A stretch of 64,000 nucleotides of DNA, taken from Diphasiastrum complanatum (Eukaryota; Streptophyta; Lycopodiopsida; Lycopodiales; Lycopodiaceae). A program made the position numbers and the translations under genes. Numbering within the stretch: position 1 is the stretch's first letter; each line of letters opens with the position of its first letter. The notes under the pieces were generated by a model, which worked only from the letters and a program-made list of their open reading frames with translations, was not told the DNA's origin and ran no database searches. The stretch covers positions 1-64,000 of the forward strand of contig MU832140.1 of the NCBI GenBank assembly GCA_029204225.1. The letters are read 5' to 3'. This document shows positions 1 to 10,299 of this stretch, in pieces.

Positions 1-267
1 GTTGACAAAATTTTGGCCACATCTAATTATGTCCGCCTTCAATCATCAATCGTTCGCTCTGAGCATCATCCACACGTCTGGACCACAACTGCCACCCAGA
101 TCGTCGGCCGCCACCCAGAGGTTTTTGTGAAGACGTCGTTGCCTGAAAACGTCCTTTGTGCCAGAAGGAAAGCCATTAGGGCACGCACACACGCACGCAT
201 GCACGTCTGCCATCGACACATGTCCGCCATTGCTCGTCATCGACCAGAAAATGGTCAAATCCAATCA

Positions 268-410
268 AATTTTTGGAAAGACTCGAATTTTTCCAAAGAC
301 TCGAATTTTTCCAATGGATCAAATTTTTCCAAAGACACACGAATTTTTTCAATGACTCGAATTTTTCCGATGGATCGAACTATCAACTCGAATTTTTCCG
401 AAGGATCGAA
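268..410 (+). repeat. 18-bp tandem repeat with AATTTTTCC core
   Basis: About seven imperfect copies of an 18-bp unit of the form GACTCGAATTTTTCCAAT follow one another, alternating GACTCGAA and GGATCAAA starts. Some copies carry insertions (the stretch around 325-345 and 375-395). The array lies just left of the duplicated LTR sequence at 421. It gives rise to open frames on both strands that look like short repeated peptides; these are artefacts of the repeat, not genes. Confidence 0.75.
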
Positions 411-420
411 GGACCCTTTG

Positions 421-1087
421 AGCAACACAGGGGGGGAGCAACACATGGGGGCAATGTTACGAGCTCGTGACCAATGCCAAACCCTAGAGAACACAGATAG
501 GTCAGATACCACAGTCAAGGTCGTGTCCAGCGTACATAACCAACAGGGCAAGACAGTGTGAGTAGTGTGCCCAAGCACGGTCCATAGCCATGGCGGGCCT
601 AACACAGCCTAGGGACCCTGTCAGTAGGATAGGGCTCCCAGTTGGGTCCCGACATGCAGTCGGCCACGTCAGTGCCTCGTGGCCGACACTTGGCAGTTGC
701 ATGCTACCAGTCCATGGTGCAGTACATGGTGCAGGGGACTGGTGCAACAGCACATGGGCACTTGTGGGTGAGCAGACCATGGGGCCAATGGAGAGCAACA
801 CAGGGGGGGGAGCAACACATGGGGGCAATGTTACGAGCTCGTGACCAATGCCAAACCCTAGAGAACACAGATAGGTCAGATACCACAGTCAAGGTCGTGT
901 CCAGCGTACATAACCAACAGGGCAAGACAGTGTGAGTAGTGTGCCCAAGCACGGTCCATAGCCATGGCGGGCCTAACACAGCCTAGGGACCCTGTCAGTA
1001 GGATAGGGCTCCCAGTTGGGTCCCGACGTGCAGTCGGCCACGTCAGTGCCACGTGGCCGACACTTGGCAGTTGCATGCTACCAGTCC
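421..1087 (+). repeat. direct duplication of a ~294-bp LTR segment
   Basis: Bases 421-714 are repeated almost exactly at 794-1087 (period about 373 bp), with a unique spacer at 715-793. Shared landmarks include GAGCTCGTGACCAATGCC (461 and 835) and CGGTCCATAGCCATGGC. The right copy runs on to the LTR end at 1186, so the segment belongs to an LTR. The duplication may be an internal LTR tandem repeat or two LTR ends brought together by recombination. Open frames in it are not supported as genes. Confidence 0.85.
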
Positions 1088-1186
1088 TCACACTGGGATA
1101 GGAGGGGCTTACTCTATATCAGGGAGTAGGCAAGGTTGGGTGGATGAGTTAGTAATTGCCCTACTGTGGTGTTAGGATCTATTACA
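1088..1186 (+). mobile_element. 3' end of an LTR (gypsy, plus strand)
   Basis: The sequence after the duplicated block ends in ATTACA at 1181-1186, directly before a Met-tRNA-type primer site. TG...CA termini next to a primer site are the rule for LTR retroelements, so 1186 is taken as the LTR end. The left boundary of this LTR could not be set; it may lie before the window or be the duplicated block at 421-1087. Confidence 0.6.
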
Positions 1187-1188
1187 CC

Positions 1189-1200
1189 GGTATCAGAGCC
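1189..1200 (+). other. primer-binding site, initiator Met tRNA
   Basis: GGTATCAGAGCC matches the common plant retroelement primer site TGGTATCAGAGC, complementary to the 3' end of initiator methionine tRNA; the first T is C here. It sits two bases after the LTR end at 1186 and would prime minus-strand DNA synthesis of the element whose gag starts at 2089. Confidence 0.8.
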
Positions 1201-2088
1201 ATCTCCATCCTAGGGAGTTCAGGAGCAGCAGTAGAGAAAGCTATCAGAAGATAGGAAATATTTCTCAGATTCTCAGAAAAAAATAGAGGAGGAAAATCGC
1301 TGTAGGACCAGCTTTAAAAATCCTTCAATTTGCTAGAATTTTCAGTAGTTTGGAGGAGAATTGTCTAATACAGCTTCAGCACTGTTAGATCAGATCAGCT
1401 TTCCTCTCTGATTTTGTGGACGTCTTTCTCGAATTTCAAAGTGGAATTAGTGTAGTAAGCAACGAGCAGATCCATCGCTGTGAAATCAGCGACCTTCTTC
1501 TGATTTTCCAGGGAAAACTTTGTGAGTCTGAGCGGATTTCAAGGCAAAAAAGTAGTAGCAGGGCCAGCGCTGGACAGGGAAGAGAAGGAGTCAAAACTCA
1601 TATCTGTTTTGCAAGATTTTCAGAGGTTAGGGCATCAAATTTTCTTGCCACAGATCAGCGAGGCAGGGTGCATCGAAAATCCAGAATTTGGAATGGTTTT
1701 TTGGCTTCAAACTTGTTTTTTTGGACCAACTCAGATGCTGTCAAATCAGCGAGGGTAGGCAGCTTTCAATTTCAGAAAGTTTTATACTTTTTAGGGGTCC
1801 TTTGCCTCGCTTTTTGGAGCCCCAAGTTTGCAAACAGATCAGCGAGCAACTCTACTCAAGAAACCGGAAATCTTGGTACCATTTTGGAGCCACAAACGGG
1901 GATTTTCTGGGACAGCAGGTCTGAAATCTTGGGTAAAAGAGCTGAGAGGGTTTCTCTTCGTAATTTCTTTGGAAGTACAGTCCTGAGAAACAGCTAAGTC
2001 ATCTTTCCTTTCCCTTGTACAGTTGTAAATTAGTCTTTTAGACTTTTTTTCCTTCAAAAGTTAAGATAGCTCTCTTTCAGTTCCGAAG
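1201..2088 (+). mobile_element. untranslated leader of the gypsy element
   Basis: This 890-bp stretch between primer site and gag start has no conserved reading frame. A word ATCAGCGA occurs repeatedly (near 1484, 1658, 1745 and 1837), usually as A(G/A)ATCAGCGA. Open frames of 60-190 codons occur here but show no retroelement or host motif, and I read them as chance. Confidence 0.6.
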
Positions 2089-3440
2089 ATGACCACTCCT
2101 CAGGGACCTGATCAACCCCCGGAGACAGGCTTCGACGAACTTGAAACAGAAGCCTTGGCTTACAGTAAAGGGAAGGAACCCATGGAATTGGAAGAACAGG
2201 AATAGTTCGCCGAAGAACTCGACGAACTGGTTACCAAGGAGCAGTTTCTCCAGTTGGTAACAGAAGTGGATGAACTGAAGTTGGCATTAGCCAATTTCAA
2301 GTCCAGTGTGGACGACTCATTCGCTGAACTCAAAAGCTTGATTTTGAGTTCCGCGAAAGGAAGCCTTCCCTCCACTTCTCAGTTATCCCCTTCTCCACTT
2401 CCATCAGTTTCGGGTGAGACTTTACGGTCTCACCCCAGTGTTTTTAAAGATTTAAAGCCTCCTACTTTTAATGGGGAAGAGAAGGATAGAAATGCAGACA
2501 TTCTACAAACCTTCCTCAGCAAATGGAAGAACATTCATGCTCTTAAACCGACCCCTGACCATTTGCAAGCTATTGAGGCCAGTCTTTCCTTAGGGCCTAT
2601 GGCCTATAAGTGGTGGTTCAATCTCCAAGAGACTGGGCAGACTCCCTGGTCATGGAAAGCTTTTGAAGAAGCTTTCCTAAGAGAAATTCTACCAGAAAAT
2701 GAACTTGATAGAGCCTGGAAAGCCTGGGAAAGAGCAGTAATGGATAAATCCCTCATCCAATATATCTCGCAGTATCGAGAAGCAATTTTAAAGATTAAAA
2801 ATATGGATGATTATCAGAAAATCAGGGGATTTGTCCGTGGCCTCAAAGATGAATATAAAGTAGAGGTCCAGAGAAACTCGCCTACTACCCTTGAGCAAGC
2901 TCTCAGATATGCTCAAATCTATGATGATTCAGTGAGTAGGAAGAGGGCGAGACAGCAGCCACTTTCTGAGCAACCTCCTCATAAAGACTTTCAATTTAAA
3001 AAGAAATTTTTAAAAAGAAAGAATCAAGATAAATTTAAAAGTGCAGCTCCTCAGAAACGTCGTGCACTCATACAGATTTTGAGAAAGCCAAACAAGAACG
3101 TTTGTGCTTTGTGTGTATGGGCAAGGGACACACAGTCAGATAGTGTCCCAAGGGGCCTTTCACTAAAAAAGATAAGAAAGATACAAGTTCATCTTGTTCA
3201 GACTGTATGTTTCCCCAGTGACTCGGCAGCTTCCGAGATCAAAGTGTATCATGAAGATCATGAACACTGTTGCCAGCTGACCTCTGCAATGCTAGCGAGA
3301 CCCTTCAGCTTTGGCCCGCATGACCTAGTACGTATGTATGGAAAAGTTGGTAACCAGTCAGTAAGAGTTATGGTTGATGATGGGGCAACCCATAATTTCA
3401 TCAACTACACCCTGGTTAAAAAGCTTAAACTACCAGAAGT
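2089..3440 (+). pseudogene. gypsy gag and start of protease, broken
   Basis: An ATG at 2089 opens a frame that meets a TAG at 2203-2205 and then continues in the same frame to beyond 3050. It encodes a typical plant Ty3/gypsy capsid: an N-terminal acidic segment, then a retrotransposon gag domain with the KWWFNLQETG and WKAFEEAFLREILPE signatures, then a basic tail. The zinc knuckle (CFVCMGKGHTVR-stop-CP, near 3108-3150) is in another frame and holds a stop. A protease start with VDDGATHNFI follows near 3373. After about 3440 the protease is cut off and unrelated sequence begins. The element is therefore dead: one stop in gag, at least one frameshift, and no pol downstream. Confidence 0.88.
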
Positions 3441-3748
3441 CCCTAGTCAGCATCGAGGAAGATGTCCGAAGGCACAACGAAAGGCATCGGAAGCAAGAGG
3501 CAGACATTGCAGAGATGCTGCGACAGGCTCGGCAAAGAAATCCGGAGCCAGAGCACCCAGCCCCCGCTGTCGAGCTGGATTTGGATGAGCAGATCGGAAT
3601 GAACTTCACACGACGACAGCTCATCATGGTCAGGGAAAGGGCTGCCCGCCATCAGGCTAACCAGGAGGCAGATCAGGCTAACCGGGAGGCAGAGCGAGAG
3701 CGACAGAATGCACCTAACGGGGGCGAGGAGTCTGTGGAGGATCCTTAG
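3441..3748 (+). pseudogene. charged helical ORF tail fused to the gag-protease relic
   Basis: Right after the protease fragment the reading frame enters a glutamate/arginine-rich stretch (for example RHNERHRKQEADIAEMLRQA and later ANQEADQANREAERERQNA) that ends at a TAG at about 3747. The composition suggests a long surface-exposed helix or coiled coil. It is not part of any protease or RT. I do not recognise it; it may be the C-terminal tail of another element's gag. The junction lies near 3440, where the protease homology stops. It has no start of its own that is convincing. Confidence 0.45.
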
Positions 3749-4253
3749 GAATGTTTAGAATGGATAGGATCCAGCCGTATGTGCCTGGCTGTTGTTATGT
3801 AGTTTTCGGCATAAGATGAGGCAACATTTAGTGTTTAACATAGTGTAAAGAACAGCCGCAGCTGTATGTGGCGAGGTACGTATTGTTATTTTGATACCAC
3901 TGTTGAATTAATGTTTAATGTCTTTTTTGTGCAACGCATGCCTGGTGTAATGCAGTGTAATATGTGTGTTTATGAAATGCTATAAAAGGGGTTGTATTTC
4001 TGTGTTGTGCATCTGCTATCAATCTCTGCAGTTGAAACTAATTGAAAATACGCACATACCATTCGAAATAAAATTGAAAACAGAGCATCACAATTACAAA
4101 TTGACAAATACAGATCGGGCACCAAAAAAAATTTGGAGTTGGAGCACATGTCTCTCGGCTATGCGCCCATTTCGACATTTTGAACGAGCAAGAAAAAACA
4201 TTGCTGACAAGAAAAAACATTGCTGACAGGAAGGATGTTGGCCTCCAAGCCAA
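3749..4253 (+). mobile_element. LTR-like AT-rich segment with TATA box
   Basis: This 500-bp gap has no coding frame. It holds a strong TATA-like CTATAAAAGGGG at about 3980-3991, which is the form seen in plant LTR promoters, followed by a CT-rich start-site-like stretch. A 19-bp direct repeat of the AAGAAAAAACATTGCTGACA type occurs at about 4189-4228. It lies between two charged ORFs and is probably an LTR, but its termini and primer site could not be found. Confidence 0.4.
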
Positions 4254-5006
4254 TTGAAAATTGCACCAGCCGTCGAAGTAGCAGCTACCATTGCTATGGA
4301 CATTGACGCTGCACCATCCCAGTCGGAACCAGTTCCAGCCGTGGCAATGGAGACTGATGGAGCTGCTGCTGCTGCTGATTCTTCACAGCACGCATCTACT
4401 TCCACATCTCAGAAGCAGCCGAGGACCTCCCCCTCTGACGATGACGCAACTCAGTCTGATACCTTAGACAAAAGACAAACAACTGCTGAAGGCGACACTG
4501 GGGCACCTGTGGCAGATGAAGAACAACCAGACGACCAGCCCCAGTGGTTTCGCACTATGACCGAGAAAGCCAAAAACCTAGTGGCTGAAGTGTATGAGTT
4601 GGACAAGTACCATCAGCAACTTACGATGGAATTTGTCAACTTAGAAAGAAGATGCCAAGAGGATCTCAAGGCGTCTTTCGAGAAGATTGATTCGCTCGAA
4701 TCAGACAACACGAAGCTGATTGAACAAAATCGTTCTCTCGACACACAGCTTCAAACCTTAATAAAGGAAGCTGATTCTTTAAAACAGATCAATAAGACAA
4801 TTGAGGCCAAGTCTGATAATTATCAGACTCAAAATGGTTCTTTAAAGCAACAACTGACAGCTGCAAATCAACGACGTAGAGGCTCCATCTCTCTAGACAA
4901 GGACTCAACCCTATCCCTCAGCATGTGTGTGCGGACAACCTCTGAACTAGGGACTCTCCAGCTAGGGCTGACAAACTGTCACAAGCCAGTCTCTCCAAGC
5001 TCGTGA
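4254..5006 (+). pseudogene. coiled-coil ORF of unknown element
   Basis: The first ATG is at 4296. The product begins with an acidic, alanine/serine-rich stretch (MDIDAAPSQSEP), then a DDQPQWFRTMTEKAKNL segment, and then about 100 residues of heptad-like coiled coil (KIDSLESDNTKLIEQNRSL). Homology-like content ends near 4900, after which the frame runs into the flanking GC-richer repeat, so the real C-terminus is lost. Low-complexity N-terminus plus coiled coil resembles the start of some plant retroelement gag proteins, but no capsid signature or zinc knuckle is visible. I do not recognise the family. Confidence 0.45.
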
Positions 5007-5457
5007 ATCCTAGAAGCCGGTGTGTAGAATGAACCTCCCAACCATAGGCACCCCCTCCTTGAGTCCTTCTACCTGCTATTCCCGTCACCTGGCACATGGC
5101 ATCCACCTGTGGGTGATCAGTCCACTTGGCATACCTAGCCCCTGTGACCTTTGAATACTGAGTGACTCATAGGGTACCACCCCCGTGCCCTGCCAAAGAC
5201 CTGTGACCCTCTTGGTCACCCCGACTACTTGCCGACTAGCATCTCGTCACTGACGGCTAGGGTCCCGACGGTCAAGACACACCGCATCTCTAACAACTTG
5301 TCAGGCAGCCACACCGGGTCACTGCTCGTGACGCACCGGTCCCAACTTGGGACTGATGTCCTCCTCGGTCACTGGCCCTTGCCAATACTTGGCCTCAGGC
5401 CCTCAGGTGACCGGCCGTGCCAAGGTCATGATAGCAATCCTTCCCTCCTCTGGCAAG
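5007..5457 (-). mobile_element. probable 3' LTR region of a chromovirus (minus)
   Basis: This GC-rich 450-bp stretch lies directly downstream (on the minus strand) of the integrase-chromodomain ORF that stops near 5458, which is where the polypurine tract and 3' LTR of such an element belong. It contains many GTGACC/GGTCAC words. Exact LTR ends were not found, because the right-hand partner is missing. Confidence 0.4.
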
Positions 5458-6240
5458 TCATCGGTCCTCGATGACAAACTCTGGGTAAGACTTCTGCAAC
5501 GCCTGTCGCGTCTCCCAGGTAGCATCTGACAACGGATGCCCTTTCCAAGTTACTAGATACTCTTGAAGGAGACGATTCCGCAATCGTCGCTCCCTTCGAT
5601 CTAGAATTTTGTCTGGCCCATAACCTGTGGTGTCTTTCTCCTCAAGAGACACTAGACCTTCCACCAGACTATCGCCATCATGCAAACATTTCTTCAGTTT
5701 GCTAACATGGAATATTGGATGCACCTTGCATCCAACAGGTAGCTGTAGCTTATAAGCTACTTGGCTCACCTTCTTAATAATCAACCATGGTCCACAATAC
5801 CTAGGAGATAACTTGGCGCACTTTCCTGTGCGTAGCACCTCCGACTGCGAAGGGACTAGTAAATACACCCAATCTCCATTCTCAAATTCCCGACAGGTAC
5901 GGTTCTCACGAGCATAACTCTTTGCCCTAGCTACAGCTTTGGACAAGTTATCTCGTGCCAACTCTAGCTTCTGCTGCATCTGAGCCAAAAACTCTACAAC
6001 ACTAGGTACCCTATGCGGAATTCCTATGATTGCAGGACTCAGTGGCCTGAAACCATAATTGAGCTCAAATGGACTCAATCCAGTGGACGCATGTCATTTA
6101 TCATTGTACGCAAACTCCAATAGCGGTAAATGCTTTACCCAGTCTGTTTGCGTACTACTCACATATGCCCTAAGCATATCTTCCAAGATCTGATTCACTC
6201 GCTCTGTTTGGCCATCCGTTTGAGGATGCTCAAACCTTCG
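5458..6240 (-). pseudogene. chromovirus integrase C-terminus with chromodomain
   Basis: Read on the minus strand, the frame holds the end of the integrase core ([13 protein letters not shown], near 6190-6230), the GPY/F-like module (LSPRYCGPWLIIKKV and KVHPIFHVSKLKK), and a C-terminal chromodomain (EYLVTWKGHPLSDATWE, near 5510-5560). This order defines plant chromoviruses, whose chromodomain guides integration into heterochromatin. An in-frame TGA at 6094-6096 splits the core from the C-terminal part. Upstream integrase sequence is lost at about 6240, where plus-strand gag sequence begins. Confidence 0.93.
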
Positions 6241-6244
6241 GTGC

Positions 6245-7822
6245 TTAATGAAGGGTGCAAGACCTTAGAAGAGGCAGTTGCTACAGCTCTCAACTTTGAA
6301 GGTAATGTGCGCACCAAGGCTGAGTCTGGAGCGCCAAGCTGGCCTCAAAAGAAGGGTTCGCGAAAGTCTGGCCAAGCTGGTCAGAAAGGCTTTTCTTAGA
6401 AGGATCCTATCCAGATGCAGCAGACTTTGAAGCGCAAAGCGGGATCTCCTACGGCTCGTCTAATTACGACAAGTCTTCCCTCAGTCCTGAGCAAAAGGAA
6501 AAGGCCAAGAAAGACGGATTATGTTTTTTCTGTCTTGGCAAGCATCTTTTCAAAGATTGTCCTCGACGTACGGGCAAGAAGCTCCATACTATGCAACGTC
6601 AAGATGAGGGCAAGGATGAGGAAATTCTGAATGACTTGTTGGTAAGTGATGATGAGGACACTCGTCGTGTCATGACTATTTCGGTGCGGAAGCTTGTTCC
6701 AGAGGCACCAGTTTGTTTCTTGTCCACCAAAGCGCGGGAAGCTTATCAATTTCCAGATAGTGAACTGATACGCATGAGGGGAAAACTGGAAGGTCATGAC
6801 GTGCTCGTCTTATTTGACACCGGTTCCTCGCATAATATCATTAATTCTCGTGTGGTGAAGAAATTTCACTTGGCTACTGTTCCATCTGATTACCGGTATA
6901 CTGTTGAGATGCCAGATGGCAAGGGAATAGAGGTTTGGGATGAAAGAATCTCTCGGGCGTCTTTGTCTATTCAGACGTATACCGAGAAGTTAGATTTTGG
7001 AATCACTAAACTAGCTAAGTTTGATATTGTACTTGGTAGGCGGTGGCATGCAAGTAAGCAGCCCGCTATAGATTTTAAATCACATGTGTATAAGTTCGGG
7101 CATGAGGGTACGTCTCATGTCTTAAAGGGGGAGAGACCATCTGTTGAGGATCCTCTTGTTACCTATATGCAAATAAAGAGAATGGAGATTCAGTATTTGT
7201 GGTTGTGTTATGTGAATGTTGATTCCAGTTTTGATTCTTATGTTGGTAATAATCAGATAAGCACACTCACTAATAAACCACAAGAAGCTTCATTTACTTT
7301 TGCATCCCCTAGTGCACATGTATTTGCATTACAGTCTAGATGTGACCCAGCAAGTGAGTTGGAGAAGTCCATCCACACGCAGTTCAAACACGAGCTAATT
7401 AGTAATATGCCAGAGGGATTGCCGCCTAGTCAAAACGTTGATCAGGAGGAGTATCTCAAGTTGGGGTACATCCGTCCAAGTTATTCACCTTTCGCCTCTC
7501 CTATTTTACTTGTTAAGAAAAAGGATGGTAGTTTCCGGATGTGTGTAGATTATAGGGGATTGAATAAGATCACTGTAAAGCACAGGTATCCGATGCCTAG
7601 GATTGATGATCTACTGGATGCGTTGCAAGGTGCAACCATTTTCAGTAAGATAGATCTCAAAAGTGGATACCATCAAATACGGATTCGAGATGAAGACGTC
7701 CAGAAGACGGCCTTCCGAACCCGTTTCGGTCATTATGAATTTTTGGTTATGCCATTTGGGTTAACCAATGCCCCAGCCACGTTCATGATGCTCATGAACG
7801 ATGTCTTGCAAGATTATATGGG
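6245..7822 (+). pseudogene. chromovirus gag tail, protease and RT, truncated
   Basis: The plus strand carries the C-terminus of gag with a zinc knuckle ([13 protein letters not shown], near 6524), the aspartic protease ([10 protein letters not shown], near 6813), and reverse transcriptase ([39 protein letters not shown]). A frameshift lies between about 6400 and 6440. Before the RT an in-frame deletion joins [10 protein letters not shown] directly to LGYIRPS, removing the usual linker. The RT stops at [10 protein letters not shown], just before the YxDD catalytic motif, where unrelated sequence starts at about 7823. It faces the chromodomain fragment at 5458-6240 and may derive from the same inverted element. 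Confidence 0.93.
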
Positions 7823-7824
7823 CA

Positions 7825-8286
7825 GAACCGTAGTGGCAACTGGCGGACGAGATGGGACGGGATCCACCGGAATGGGTGCAGATGGGGGTGCGTGTGGCGG
7901 AACTGTCTGAGGGATGTGAGAGACAAAGGGACTGGACGAGGATGCACTCCCTCTCCTCGTGCGTGCCAGCCAAGCAGGCAGCAACTCGGGGTCAACCACG
8001 TAAGGCGCGGTGCAAAACCGAAGAACACCCTCCGAAATGGTGTTCTCTCTGCCACAAGACGTGGCCCGTAGGTGTCCAGAAGTCGCTGCCTAACGGGAAC
8101 GGACATGCTGGCACAGGGGGCAGCATTCAATGTGCCACTATTTTTGGCGCGTGCGCCGAGTAGGTGGCCTTTAAGGCGAGTGAGGGTGGCACTGAACTCA
8201 ACCAGGCAATATCGACAGCGCACGATCTTTGCACCGGACTTGTTGGATTTGCGGGAACCCGCCTGACAATGTCCACCTCGCCCCAC
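7825..8286 (-). pseudogene. BED-type zinc finger fragment, hAT-like
   Basis: On the minus strand an ATG at 8286 opens a frame whose first 75 residues form a plant BED finger: CRYC, then TRLKGHLLG, then APCASMSVPVRQRL. This C-x2-C ... H ... C pattern followed by a VRQ helix is what precedes the transposase in many plant hAT elements, and occurs in host genes domesticated from them. No DUF659, RNase-H-like or dimerisation region follows; after about residue 95 the frame turns into arginine/proline-rich text without homology. It is either a first exon cut off from the rest or a fragment. The region is GC-rich compared with its neighbours. Confidence 0.6.
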
Positions 8287-8600
8287 AGATCGACAAGGTT
8301 GGAATGCACCATTTCTGTAGAGGGAACTGGGGAAAAAAGGTAGAGATTATCGTGAGTGCAATAGGAGGTGGAAAGCTGGAAAATCCACAGCAATGGCCGA
8401 AGTAGCAGTAGCAGGGGCGGAAGCGATCTGTGCAACGTAAATACAGTGTGATGGCGAGGAGTGCGCGGACAGCAGAGAGGGGCGAACAGCAGGAAGAGGG
8501 CGCGGACAACAGCGCGATGGGCAGGGAGAGAGACAAAGTGAGGGGGGGGATTAGGGTAAAAAAAATATTAATATATTAAATATTAAAAAATATTAAATAT

Positions 8601-8684
8601 TGTGGTACCGCGGATCAGTATGGATCCGCGGTACCACACTGGATCCGCGGTACCAGGATCCGCGGATCTTGGTACCGCTGGATC
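8601..8684. repeat. palindromic GGTACCGCGGATCC array
   Basis: A perfect inverted repeat with 16-bp arms (8601-8616 and 8623-8638; loop AGTATG) is followed by further copies of the same word in both orientations, such as GGATCCGCGGTACCA at 8641 and GATCTTGGTACCGCTGGATC at about 8665. The block is GC-rich between an AT-rich stretch (TTAATATATTAAATATT, about 8565-8600) and an AT microsatellite. It would form a stable cruciform or RNA hairpin. Confidence 0.85.
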
Positions 8685-8686
8685 TA

Positions 8687-8688
<2 letters not shown>

Positions 8689-8734
<46 letters not shown>
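8689..8734. repeat. (AT)n microsatellite
   Basis: About 23 uninterrupted AT units directly follow the palindromic block. Confidence 0.97.
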
Positions 8735-8737
<3 letters not shown>

Positions 8738-8940
8738 TATGACTGTGTTTACCACAATAGTTGCAATTTCCATCCCGCTTTGGTGTAGACTTGAATTCTC
8801 TATCCTTACTTTCTTTCTTGTCTTCTTCTTTCTTTCCCTTGCGTTTCTTCTACTTGCCCCTATGATATGGAGACACACACTATAGTCCATACTTCTCTAC
8901 TTTCGACCATTACTAGTGGACACACAATTTATATTAGATG

Positions 8941-9257
8941 TGACAAGCCTAGAAACACTATTTTACATGGTTTTCTATTTTGGCCCTACTTTTGAATTTC
9001 AACTTCCCTCCAAATCAATATGAAGGGAGGTAGGGTTTGTCCACTATAAATATCCACTAAGGCTAGTCATTTAGCAGTTTTGATTTTTGAGTCTTGAGCT
9101 TCTTGTAGGGGAGTTGTACTTTTTTGGAGATCTTAGCTAGAGATCTACCTGAGCTATCAATGGCCATTGAAATTTATGCAGCTTTCTTTGTTGCAGAATG
9201 CTATGTGAATGATTTTGCTGTTTCATACTATCAATATATGTGATTGAGTTCGTAACA
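8941..9257 (+). mobile_element. probable LTR, plus strand
   Basis: The segment has a TATA-like CTATAAATATCC (about 9041), a run typical of a transcribed R-U5 region, and ends in GTAACA immediately before a primer site at 9258. The left end at TGTGACAAGCC (about 8939) is a guess. No recognisable gag or pol follows, so this is a truncated or solo-like relic. Confidence 0.5.
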
Positions 9258-9269
9258 TGGTATCAAAGC
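9258..9269 (+). other. primer-binding site, initiator Met tRNA
   Basis: TGGTATCAAAGC differs by one base from TGGTATCAGAGC and abuts the LTR end ACA. Confidence 0.7.
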
Positions 9270-10290
9270 ACTTTCATGTCGTTTAAATTTTATTTTGCAG
9301 GCAATAAAATCACTAGGAAACTGGACGACGACTAATACTAAACAATAAAAAGCTGGTCTGAAAAACCCCTTGCATGAAGTGATGGACAGCCAACAACAAA
9401 ATTTCTTGCTAAAAATCCCCAAATATAACTTGCATGTCAAGGCCCTTCTTCTAGACTTCTCGTAGGGCAGCAATTAACCAATTTGTAGTACATCTCAAAC
9501 TTGTAAACTCCAATTAGTTTCTCAAAACGATGTGTAGATCTCTTTGCATGGATTGTCTCTCTTGATTTGCTGATGATGGACAACAAGCACAAATCTTCAA
9601 AATTGAACTCAAAAATGCCTCTTATGTTCCAATTATTGTTGCCAATAAATTTTGATTGTAATAGGAGCAATCAAGATCCAAGTTTCCACTTGAAACTCCA
9701 ATTACATGTTCTTGATATTTAACTTAAAAGAAATATGCTATTTCATCAAAATGCCCATCATGTGCAGTAATGACTAAAGTCTATAAAGTAATTCATGCTT
9801 GTGCCCCAGTGACTATGGATGCAGCACAATATCACATCCATAAAATTGCCGAATCTCTAACACACATACATGGGAATTTGTACTTTGTCAAAGACATCCA
9901 AATCTTTTTCACTTACCAAGATATATCTATCCTCATTGAGTAAAATACTTACAAATACACAATCAAATCAGTTTTCATCACACTTGCAACCCTTTTAAGC
10001 CCTAGTGTGGGACAATGTTGCCACTGTACTTCCATATGCGTCATACTCCCGTACGCCCATGCAAGTAATTGAAGTCTTTCAAAGTTTGTCGTACCCATAC
10101 ATTGCAGAATATAAGTTTTACAGAATATCACATACAGTACATACATTGTACAAATATACAACATACCATAACTAGCAAAACATAGATGCCATTAACCCAT
10201 GTCCACCTTATTCATAGATCCAAGTTCAGCTGACTATGATGGTAGTTTAGACATGTTTATATGCTTCACAAATGCTATTATAGACAAAGA
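9270..10290. other. anonymous AT-rich DNA downstream of the LTR
   Basis: No frame with a recognisable domain was found on either strand. The segment PLHEVMDSQQQNFLLK (near 9370-9420) reads like decayed retroelement text, but nothing supports a family call. Confidence 0.4.
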
Positions 10291-10299
10291 CATTGCCTT

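Noticed and set aside
13-1091. Open frames in the duplicated LTR block
   Set aside because: They repeat because the DNA is duplicated and occur on both strands; no protein family is evident.
2254-2375. Minus-strand serine-rich frame opposite gag
   Set aside because: A shadow of the gag frame.
8601-8684. Cloning vector polylinker (KpnI-SacII-BamHI sites)
   Set aside because: The sites are repeated in both orientations and flanked by AT-rich genomic DNA with no vector sequence; kept as a natural palindromic repeat, pending read support.
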